Positions 1 through 5,772 of a stretch of DNA of 11,802 bases are shown here, piece after piece. Both the position numbers and the translations under genes were made by a program. A model generated the notes under the pieces. That model saw only the letters and a program-made list of their open reading frames with translations, was not told the origin of the DNA and made no database searches. The stretch spans positions 1 to 11,802 of the forward strand of contig JBCDBY010000125.1 of the NCBI GenBank assembly GCA_039182715.1, given 5' to 3'. Positions within the stretch are counted from its first letter, which is position 1; the number at the start of each line of letters is the position of its first letter. This DNA is from JBCDBY01 sp039182715. Lineage in GTDB: Bacteria > Planctomycetota > PLA2.

Positions 1-1
1 C

Positions 2-1039
2 GCCCGGGACGAGCCGCGCCAGGAGCGCACGCAGGAACGCGTGCGCGTCCAGGCGATCCGGGGCGGCCTGCGCTACCTCGCCTCGATTCAGCAGCGGGAC
101 GGCTCCTGGGGCAGCAAGGCGCGCGTCGGCGTGACCTCGATCGCGCTGCTCGCCTTCCTTTCGCAGGGCGAGCAGATGGGCCGTGGCCCGTACGGCGACG
201 TCATCGAGCGCGGCGTGCGCTATCTGCTGAGCTGCTCGCTGGCGCCGCTCAAGAGCAACCCGCTGCGCTCGGCGCTGCCCAACAAGCCGTCCGGCTACAT
301 CTGGGGCGGCGCGGCCGACGCCGACTCGCGCATGCACGGACACGGCTACGCCACGCAGGTGCTCTGTCTGGTCTACGGGTCGGGCCTGCGCAGCGGCGCG
401 CTCCGCGCGGACCTGCGCACCAAGATCCGCCGCGCCGTGCGCGTCATCGAGGATGCGCAGACCTTCACCGGGGGCTGGGGCTACGAACCCTCCTCGAGCT
501 CCTTCCACGAGGGATCGATCACGGTGACCGTCGTGCAGGCGCTGCGTCTGGCGCGCGACACCGGATACATCGTCGATCGCGAGGTACACCTGCGCGGTCT
601 GCGTTACCTCAAGCAGTCGCAGCGGCCCGACGGCTCGTTCCGCTATTCGCTGACGCGCAACGACTCCACCCCGGCGCTGACCGCGGCGGCGCTCTGCGCC
701 ATGCACGGCTTCGCGGAGTACGCGTCGAAGACGACGCGGGCGGGGATGGAGTACCTGCGCGACCGGCACCGGCGCGTGCGCGCGCTCCAGTGGCCCTACT
801 ACGGCAACTACTACGCGGCGCAGGTCTACTACCGCGCCGGAGGGCGCGACTGGGACCACTGGACCGGCCGCTGGGTGCCCTGGATTCTGAGCCGCGCGCG
901 CAAGCTACCCAACGGCGACATCTACTGGGACGATTCCGACCGCGGCCCGGAGCGCTCCCAGGGCCGCGCATATGCGACCGCGTTCTCCTGCGTGACGCTG
1001 TCGGTCCCCGACGGGCTGCTGCCGCTCTTCAACAAGTAG
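2..1039 (+). CDS. Prenyltransferase/squalene-cyclase repeat protein, 5'-truncated
   Basis: The reading frame is open to the left edge, so the gene probably starts upstream. A GTG at 41 is the first start codon inside the window, but the charged codons before it read as protein. The protein shows repeated alpha/alpha-barrel units with QW-like signatures (QQRDGSWG, GGWGY, QRPDGSF) and recurrent GxxYL helices, as in the prenyltransferase/squalene oxidase repeat superfamily. I see no DxDD acid motif typical of squalene-hopene cyclases, so terpene cyclase activity is not supported. The C-terminus (YATAFSCVTLSVPDG then LLPLFNK) resembles the ending of many planctomycete secreted repeat proteins, so the 3' end looks complete. 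Any signal peptide would lie outside the window. Substrate and role are unknown. The last 118 bases overlap the convergent larE-like gene. Confidence 0.82.
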   Translation, partial: ARDEPRQERTQERVRVQAIRGGLRYLASIQQRDGSWGSKARVGVTSIALLAFLSQGEQMGRGPYGDVIERGVRYLLSCSLAPLKSNPLRSALPNKPSGYIWGGAADADSRMHGHGYATQVLCLVYGSGLRSGALRADLRTKIRRAVRVIEDAQTFTGGWGYEPSSSSFHEGSITVTVVQALRLARDTGYIVDREVHLRGLRYLKQSQRPDGSFRYSLTRNDSTPALTAAALCAMHGFAEYASKTTRAGMEYLRDRHRRVRALQWPYYGNYYAAQVYYRAGGRDWDHWTGRWVPWILSRARKLPNGDIYWDDSDRGPERSQGRAYATAFSCVTLSVPDGLLPLFNK

Positions 1040-1806
1040 CCCCGCGGGTCGAGGGCGCCCGATGCGAAACCGCCGGCGGCGCAGACCGCGGCGATCAGCG
1101 CCTGCTCCTCCGCGCGCGCCCGCGCCAGCTCCGCGACGCCGATCTCGATGCGGGCGTGCGCGGTCTCGCAGCGGACCCGCAGCTCGCGATAGCCGCGCGC
1201 ACGCAGCACGCGCTCGGCCGCGTCGACCTGCGCCAGGCGCGCCGCCGTCACGCGCACGCCGACCGGCAGCCGAGAGGCGAGACACGGCTGGGCGGGCTTG
1301 TCGTGCACCGGCAGGCCGAGACCCCAGGCGAGGCGGCGCAGTTCGCGTTTGCCGAGGCCGACCTCGCGCAGCGGGTGCAGGACGGCGTGCTCGGTCGCCG
1401 CCTGGACGCCGGGGCGGTCGCCGGCGACATCGTCGGCCTGCAGGCCGTCGGCAATGCGGGCGAGCCCCTCGGCGGCCGCCACGCCGCCCAGTTCGCCGTA
1501 CATGGAGCGCCGGCAGAAGTAGCAGCGCCTTCCGTCGTTCGCCGCGTAGGCGGGATCCTCGAGCTCGTGCGTGGCCACCACGCGGTGCGGCACGCCGCAG
1601 AGCGCCGCGATGCGGGCGGCCTCGGCCACCTCCTCGTCGGGGACGGCGGCCGACACCGTCGTGGCCGCCACCACGCGGCCGGGCAGGGCGCGCGCCGACA
1701 GCGCCACCAGCACGGCCGAGTCGACGCCGCCCGAAAGTGCGACGAGGAGCGATCCGTGCCCCCGGATCACCCCCGTCAGCGCTTGCACCTTGCTCGCCAG
1801 CACCAT
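922..1806 (-). CDS. larE: ATP-dependent sacrificial sulfur transferase LarE-like
   Basis: This 294-residue protein belongs to the PP-loop ATP-pyrophosphatase LarE family. In characterised members the enzyme adenylates a nicotinate-derived carboxylate and donates sulfur to build the nickel-pincer nucleotide cofactor of lactate racemase and relatives. Visible motifs are the PP-loop SGGVDS (25-30), CYFC (95-98), a DGLQADD...RPG segment (120-132) and PCLASR (174-179). Cys175 matches in position the sacrificial Cys176 of the Lactobacillus plantarum enzyme. The family normally ends near a GY..GS motif, here GYLLKSGS (256-263), so the final 31 residues are an extra tail that lies antisense to the neighbouring prenyltransferase-repeat gene. 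No larB or larC is in the window. The ATG at 1806 places the PP-loop at the usual distance from the N-terminus; no clear ribosome-binding site precedes it. Confidence 0.85.
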   Translation of the reverse strand: MVLASKVQALTGVIRGHGSLLVALSGGVDSAVLVALSARALPGRVVAATTVSAAVPDEEVAEAARIAALCGVPHRVVATHELEDPAYAANDGRRCYFCRRSMYGELGGVAAAEGLARIADGLQADDVAGDRPGVQAATEHAVLHPLREVGLGKRELRRLAWGLGLPVHDKPAQPCLASRLPVGVRVTAARLAQVDAAERVLRARGYRELRVRCETAHARIEIGVAELARARAEEQALIAAVCAAGGFASGALDPRGYLLKSGSSPSGTDSVTQENAVAYARPWERSGPRSESSQ

Positions 1807-2185
1807 GTTCGCGACACGATACCAACGGACAATACCGGGCCGAACTCCCTTGGCCTCAAAGCCCCGGCGGAGCGCGCTTGCACGCGCCCCGCCCTCTCAC
1901 AATGTCCTTTCGGACCCCCAGCGATTCTCTCTCGATTCGGGCGTTCGACCCGGCGGAAGCAGGCTTCCGCGAGGCCGACGATCCTAAAAGCACTCGGTGG
2001 GCCAAACCCGATCCAGTCTCCGGGATTGCTTGGGTTTTCTGGTTCTACGGCCGGAAATCCGCTGTTTGCAGGACGATATCGGGTGGTTTCGAGCCCGGGG
2101 GAGCGAATGGGCTCGTGCGATCGTGCAACAACCGTTCGAAATCGCTCGGGAATCGCGCGCCGGAATCTGCGTTGATAGGGGCGAC
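1807..2185. other. Divergent intergenic region, 379 bases
   Basis: This gap separates the divergent larE-like and HEAT/hydrolase genes and should hold both promoters. I find no convincing protein, tRNA or RNA gene in it. On the minus strand a TTGAGG and a TATTGT-like hexamer precede larE, but their spacing of about 19 bases is too long to call a promoter. A short palindrome lies at 1953-1970. AAACCC (2004-2009) can pair with GGGTTT (2032-2037) around a weaker inner stem, but this is not a convincing terminator. Confidence 0.5.
1953..1970. repeat. 18-base palindrome GCGGAAGC-AG-GCTTCCGC
   Basis: Two perfect 8-base arms are separated by two bases in the divergent intergenic region, which would suit an operator for a dimeric regulator. 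The loop is too short and no T-run follows, so it is not a Rho-independent terminator. A related palindrome, GCGGAAC-TC-GTTCCGC, occurs at 3843-3858. No regulator is identified. Confidence 0.4.
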
Positions 2186-3565
2186 GTGCGTCGAGCGCTG
2201 GTCCTGCTCTTCCTGCTTGCCGGCCCGGCCGCCGCGCAAACCCTCGATGCGATCGCCGAGCAAGCGGCGCAGCCGGGGTGGCGTGCCCGCTGGGCCGCGG
2301 TCCGCGCGCTGGCCGCGAAGGCGGGGGGCGAGGAGCTCTTCAAGATTCGCCCGATGCTGCTGCGCGACGAACGCGCCGGCGTGCGGGCGGCGATCGCCTG
2401 GGCCGCCGTGCTGGAGCCGGAGATCGCCAACGCCACGCTGCTGGGGCTCGCTCTCCGCAAGGACAAGCAGGCCTCGGTGCGCTTCGCCGCGGCCTACGCG
2501 CTGGTCCACCACCGCGATCGCCGCGCCGTCGAGGCGCTGATCGCGGCGCTGGAGACCGAGTCCGACCGGCGCGTGCGGCTGCGCTGCGTCGAGACGCTCC
2601 GCACGCTGACGCCCGCGCCCTGCCTGCTGGAGGCAGCGGACTGGCGCGCCTGGTGGGCGAAGCACCGCGACGATGCGCGGTTCAAACCCGCGGACGAGGC
2701 GCCGCGGCGCGGTGAGTACGAGGGGCTGGTGCTCGAAACGCGAACCGTCGCGGCGGTGCCCTCGAAGAAGACGAAGCGCGGCCCGCCGCCCCACGTCCTC
2801 GTCCTGCCGCCCTTCGGCTTCACGCGCGCGATCTACGGCGGCTACCTGCAGCCGCTGCAGCAGTCCGCGAACCTGACCTACGTCACGCTCCCCAGCGTCC
2901 AGTCGCTGACCGGTCGCAGCGGCTACGGGACCGACGTCCCGATCTATCCGGTCGATCGTCTCGTGCGCGCCCTCGATCGCTACCGCGCGACCATGAAGAT
3001 CGAATCGTTCCTGGTGCTCGCGCCCGGCGCCAGCGGCTGGATCGCGATGCGCTACGCCCAGCTCTTTCCCGATCGCGTGCAGGCGCTGCTGCTGCTCGAC
3101 ACCGCCCTCGACAAGAAGGCGTATGCCGAGGGGCTGATGCGCGCGGCGCGCAAGGGCGACCGCGGCGAGAAATTCACCGCGGACACGCTGATGCATCGCA
3201 ACAACGTGCCGTTCAACGCCGCGACGCTCGACCGGCTACAGGCGCTCCGCCTCGAGCGCGGCTTCCTCGACCGCGGCGACTTCGAGATCGGCCGCCTGTA
3301 CGCGCACGCCCGCGACCCGCAGGGGTTCGCCACCGTCCCGGAGATCCGCTGGGGCAAGCGCGCCCGCCTCGACGTGCCCGCGCTCTTCGTCTACAGCGGC
3401 GCGGGCGCCTTCGCCGGCCACCGCGACATGATGCGGATCACGAAGCACTTTCCGCAGGCGATGGTGACGCCGTTGGCGGGGGCGCGCGGAATGCCGTACG
3501 TCGAGACGAACGAGAAGCTCTTCGAGATCGTCGCTGCGTTTCTCGCGAAGAATGGGCTGGAGTGA
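2186..3565 (+). CDS. Secreted HEAT-repeat / alpha-beta-hydrolase-fold fusion, probably non-catalytic
   Basis: I chose the GTG at 2186 because AGGGG lies four bases upstream and the resulting 459-residue protein begins with a clean signal peptide (MRRALVLLFLLAGPAAAQ). The frame itself is open further upstream. Residues about 20-150 form HEAT-like helical repeats, followed by a W-rich linker (WRAWWAKHRDD). From about residue 200 to the end the sequence follows an alpha/beta hydrolase fold: HVLVLPPFGF, YPVDRLVRALDRY, LVLAPGASGWIAMRYA and a final MPYVE...FL helix. The catalytic positions look degenerate. The nucleophile elbow reads PGASGW instead of GxSxG, the acid loop reads SGAGA (404-408) instead of GxxD, and the usual GHMPYVE histidine is Gly435. 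The only alternative nucleophile is Ser283 in an unusual GASGW context. It is likely an exported binding or scaffold protein, but its partner is unknown. It is convergent with the M24 peptidase gene. Confidence 0.78.
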   Translation: MRRALVLLFLLAGPAAAQTLDAIAEQAAQPGWRARWAAVRALAAKAGGEELFKIRPMLLRDERAGVRAAIAWAAVLEPEIANATLLGLALRKDKQASVRFAAAYALVHHRDRRAVEALIAALETESDRRVRLRCVETLRTLTPAPCLLEAADWRAWWAKHRDDARFKPADEAPRRGEYEGLVLETRTVAAVPSKKTKRGPPPHVLVLPPFGFTRAIYGGYLQPLQQSANLTYVTLPSVQSLTGRSGYGTDVPIYPVDRLVRALDRYRATMKIESFLVLAPGASGWIAMRYAQLFPDRVQALLLLDTALDKKAYAEGLMRAARKGDRGEKFTADTLMHRNNVPFNAATLDRLQALRLERGFLDRGDFEIGRLYAHARDPQGFATVPEIRWGKRARLDVPALFVYSGAGAFAGHRDMMRITKHFPQAMVTPLAGARGMPYVETNEKLFEIVAAFLAKNGLE

Positions 3566-3569
3566 AGCT

Positions 3570-3737
3570 ACGTTGGACGTTCGACGTTGGACGTTCGACG
3601 TACGCCGAAGAAAGTCAGCCGAAGCGCAAGACGGTCGGAATCAAATCGCCCGACGCTCGACCCGACTTCCCGCCCCGAACGTCGAACGTCACACGTCACA
3701 CGTCGAACGTCACACGTCACACGTCCAACGTCGAACG
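3570..3737. repeat. Composite repeat element, copy A (period-7 inverted arms around a 74-base core)
   Basis: The left arm (3570-3601) is four units of ACGTTGG or ACGTTCG plus a final ACGT. The core spans 3601-3674. The right arm (3679-3737) is eight period-7 units of ACGTCGA, ACGTCAC or ACGTCCA plus ACG. A 17-base stretch at 3578-3594 is the exact reverse complement of 3721-3737, so the whole element can fold into a long hairpin. The core matches copy B (3910-3983) at 71 of 74 positions with no gap. The element lies between the 3' ends of two convergent genes. Reading frames through it (WTFDVRR, RHTSNV) are spurious. Confidence 0.85.
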
Positions 3738-3781
3738 ATGCCGAACGATGCCGAACGATGCCGAACGATGCCGAACGATGC
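3732..3781. repeat. Five tandem copies of the decamer CGAACGATGC
   Basis: Five consecutive identical 10-base units begin inside the last unit of the right arm of repeat copy A, as though the array grew by slippage from its CGAACG end. The period changes abruptly from 7 to 10 bases. Copy B lacks this array. Confidence 0.9.
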
Positions 3782-3796
3782 AAGAGGTGCATCATG

Positions 3797-3839
3797 TGGC
3801 GCGCATATCCCTCGACGAATCAGTGGCTTATGCGCGCCA
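3797..3839. repeat. 11-bp perfect inverted repeat TGGCGCGCATA / TATGCGCGCCA
   Basis: The arms are 3797-3807 and 3829-3839, separated by 21 bases, in the unique spacer between the two repeat copies. They could form an RNA or DNA hairpin or bind a dimeric protein. No T-run follows. A second palindrome, GCGGAAC-TC-GTTCCGC, follows immediately at 3843-3858. Confidence 0.6.
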
Positions 3840-3860
3840 ACTGCGGAACTCGTTCCGCAC

Positions 3861-3869
3861 TTATCCACA
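3861..3869 (+). promoter_or_regulatory. Single perfect DnaA box (TTATCCACA)
   Basis: The nonamer matches the high-affinity DnaA consensus exactly. It lies in the spacer between the two repeat copies, just after the 3843-3858 palindrome. I saw no other box, AT-rich unwinding region or dnaA/dnaN gene here, so it is not evidence of an origin. It could be chance or a DnaA-titrating site. Confidence 0.35.
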
Positions 3870-3895
3870 GCTCCCGGACCCCGGCTACGCGCCCC

Positions 3896-4020
3896 TTGGA
3901 CGTTGGACGTACGCCGAAGGAATTCGGCCGAAGCGCAAGACGGTCGGAATCAAATCGCCCGACGCTCGACCCGACTTCCCGCCTCCAACGTCGAACGTCA
4001 CACGTCCAACGTCGAACGTG
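3896..4020. repeat. Composite repeat element, copy B
   Basis: This is a shorter-armed second copy in the same orientation as copy A. The left arm (3896-3910, TTGGACGTTGGACGT) pairs with 4002-4016 with one mismatch. The core (3910-3983) differs from the copy A core at three positions only, all within seven bases; those changes create a small GCCGAA/TTCGGC hairpin (3913-3928). The right arm (3985-4020) carries four full period-7 units. The element ends six bases before the M24 peptidase stop codon, so it forms that gene's 3' flank. Confidence 0.85.
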
Positions 4021-4025
4021 CCCCC

Positions 4026-5168
4026 CTAGATCTCGAAAGGCCCTTCGTCCATCGTGCAGAGGTTCTCGCAGCCTTCCAGGGTCACCAGCACATCGTCCTC
4101 GAGCCGCACGCCGCCGATCCCGGGGTAATAGAGACCCGGCTCGATCGTGATCACGTGGCCCGCCTCCAGCACGTGGTCGGCGGCGCCGACGCCGGGGTAC
4201 TCGTGCACGTCGAGGCCGAGACCGTGGCCCGTGCCGTGGAAGAAGCCGACCATGCGACCGTCGCGCTGCTCGGTCTTGTAGCCGCGATCCTCGAAGACCT
4301 TCTTCGCGGCGTCGTGCACCGCACGCCCGCTCACGCCCGCCTTCGTCGCGGCTTCAGCCGCCGCCTTCGAAGCCTGCACCGCGTCGAACAGCGCCTTCGC
4401 TTCGTCGGTCGCCTGCCCGCGCACCACGGTGCGCGTCATGTCGCCGCAATAGCGCGTCGCCTTGTCCTTCGGAAAGATGTCGAGAATGATCGGCACGTGC
4501 GCCGGGAGCGGCCCGCTTCCGCGGTCGTGCGGGTCGCACGCCTGTTCGCCGCCGGCCACGATGACCTCGTGCGGGTCGCAGTTGCGCTCGGCCAGCAGAC
4601 CGTTCACCGTGCGCTTGACCGCTTCGCTGGTCAGCGCTTCCGCGCCGTCGTAGAGCTGACCGTCGCGAATCTCCGCGGCCGCAATGCGGTCGATCGCCGC
4701 GCGCATGGCCGCCTCCGTGTGCACGATCGCGCCGCGAATCGCGTCGATCTCGTCGGGGCGCTTGCAGGCGCGGGCCGGGACGAACGGCGTCGGCCGCCAG
4801 CGCACGCCCAACCCCATGCCACGCAGCACGTCCGCCAGCGAGACCGGGAATCGGCTGGAGACCTCGAAATGCCCGATATCGCGGTCGGCGGCAATCACGC
4901 GCAGGCACTGCGCCACGCCCTCCGCGGTGCGTCCCGGGGCGCGGCCGGTCTCCTCCCTCACGCGGTCGCCGATCTCCTTGAGCCGGTGCACCGCCTCCAC
5001 CGCGCTCTGCTTCTTGCCGCGGTCGACCTCGAGGTCGTTGAGGAAGAGCTCGCGCTTGCCGTCGGTCTCGACGTAGACGATCGGATCGCCGGCGAGGAAT
5101 CCGGTCAGGTAGTAGAGGTCGGCGTCGCGCTCGGAGTCGGTCCAGAAGAGGCGGGCGGTCTTGGACAT
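4026..5168 (-). CDS. M24 family metallopeptidase (Xaa-Pro aminopeptidase/dipeptidase-like)
   Basis: This 380-residue protein has an N-terminal creatinase/prolidase-like domain (about 1-130) and a C-terminal pita-bread catalytic domain. All five dinuclear-metal ligands expected of M24 enzymes are present: Asp230 (ILDIFP), Asp243 (GDMTRT), His315 (GTGHGLG), Glu343 (TIEPG) and Glu357 (RLEDD). The expected activity is cleavage of peptides with proline in the second position, but the exact specificity cannot be read from sequence. There is no signal peptide, so it is probably cytoplasmic. The ATG at 5168 gives the normal family N-terminus; upstream in-frame codons run into the antisense of the NUDIX gene and look spurious. 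It is the last gene of a TPR-NUDIX-M24 operon, starting 10 bases after the NUDIX stop. Repeat copy B abuts its 3' end. Confidence 0.92.
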   Translation of the reverse strand: MSKTARLFWTDSERDADLYYLTGFLAGDPIVYVETDGKRELFLNDLEVDRGKKQSAVEAVHRLKEIGDRVREETGRAPGRTAEGVAQCLRVIAADRDIGHFEVSSRFPVSLADVLRGMGLGVRWRPTPFVPARACKRPDEIDAIRGAIVHTEAAMRAAIDRIAAAEIRDGQLYDGAEALTSEAVKRTVNGLLAERNCDPHEVIVAGGEQACDPHDRGSGPLPAHVPIILDIFPKDKATRYCGDMTRTVVRGQATDEAKALFDAVQASKAAAEAATKAGVSGRAVHDAAKKVFEDRGYKTEQRDGRMVGFFHGTGHGLGLDVHEYPGVGAADHVLEAGHVITIEPGLYYPGIGGVRLEDDVLVTLEGCENLCTMDEGPFEI

Positions 5169-5178
5169 GCCCCCGAGG

Positions 5179-5772
5179 CTATTCGCTGCCGACGCCGATG
5201 CGAGTATCGAGTTCGTCGAGCAGGAACGCGGACCAGGTCTCGAACGAGTCACGCGGTTCGCCCAACAGCGTCGCGCGGTCCACGAACGAGCCCTCCATCG
5301 TCTCCTCCTCGCGAACGCGTACGTCGCCGGACCCGACGTCGACCCGCGCGACCACGCCGACGTGGACCGCGCCCACCGCCGTCGAGTCGTCGTTGAGCAG
5401 CCCGAGCAGCTCGACCGTGCGCTCGGCCGGAATGTGCAGCTCTTCCTCGAGCTCGCGGCGCAGCGCGTCGTGCACCACATCCTTCGCGTCCGGCGGGTTC
5501 ACGTGGCCGCCGACGCCAATCGACGAAAGGCCGTTGAGCCGCGCCTCGCCGCCCGCACGACGGCGGAACCGGAACACCTCGTCCCCGCGCACGACGATCG
5601 CGTAGGGAATGATCTGCTGCAGCGACGGATCCTCCTCGACCGCGGCGCGCGGTGCGAAGTACCCCTCCTCGTAGATGCGCGGCAGCAGCGCGAGCCCGTC
5701 CGCGAAGAATCCGTGCGGCGCCCCTTCCGGAAAGAGGACCGCACGCGGGACCACGTAGACCTGCTCGCTCAC
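5179..5772 (-). CDS. NUDIX hydrolase with a variant Nudix box
   Basis: This 197-residue protein has a NUDIX fold: QQIIPYAIV strand (52-60), VFRFRRR (66-72), SIGVGGHVNPPD (84-95) and RELEEEL (106-112). Such enzymes hydrolyse nucleoside diphosphates linked to another moiety; the substrate here is unknown. Metal-binding glutamates Glu107, Glu110 and Glu111 are kept. The box departs from GX5EX7REUXEEXGU: the leading Gly is displaced by three residues, the first Glu is Asp98 and the late Gly is His113. The shared GGHVN pattern suggests a distinct subfamily rather than decay. The GTG start at 5772 is supported by GGAGGA three bases upstream and by a four-base GTGA overlap with the TPR stop, which implies translational coupling. 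It is followed after 10 bases by the M24 gene. Confidence 0.88.
   Translation of the reverse strand: MSEQVYVVPRAVLFPEGAPHGFFADGLALLPRIYEEGYFAPRAAVEEDPSLQQIIPYAIVVRGDEVFRFRRRAGGEARLNGLSSIGVGGHVNPPDAKDVVHDALRRELEEELHIPAERTVELLGLLNDDSTAVGAVHVGVVARVDVGSGDVRVREEETMEGSFVDRATLLGEPRDSFETWSAFLLDELDTRIGVGSE

Noticed and set aside
1807..2185. A tRNA or small gene suggested by GGTTTCGAGCCC-like T-arm sequence
   Set aside because: I could not find a matching acceptor stem, anticodon arm or D-arm at the right distances.
1997..2185. N-terminal extension of the HEAT/hydrolase gene to 1997
   Set aside because: It would bury a clear signal peptide 63 residues inside the protein. The GTG at 2186 has an AGGGG ribosome-binding site.
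1062..2540. Long plus-strand frames opposite larE and across the intergenic region
   Set aside because: The Arg/Pro/Ala-rich composition is typical of out-of-frame GC-rich DNA, and the opposite strand carries clear LarE motifs.
3861..3869. Replication origin
   Set aside because: There is a single DnaA box, with no cluster, no AT-rich unwinding element and no dnaA, dnaN or parAB neighbours.
3566..4025. CRISPR array
   Set aside because: There are only two long repeat copies with inverted arms, no regular 25-40-base repeat/spacer alternation and no cas genes.
3552..4150. Open frames through the repeat island translating as WTFDVRR/RHTSNV-like peptides
   Set aside because: These are translations of the period-7 repeats. 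All three plus-strand frames are open there, and there is no ribosome-binding site or conserved domain.
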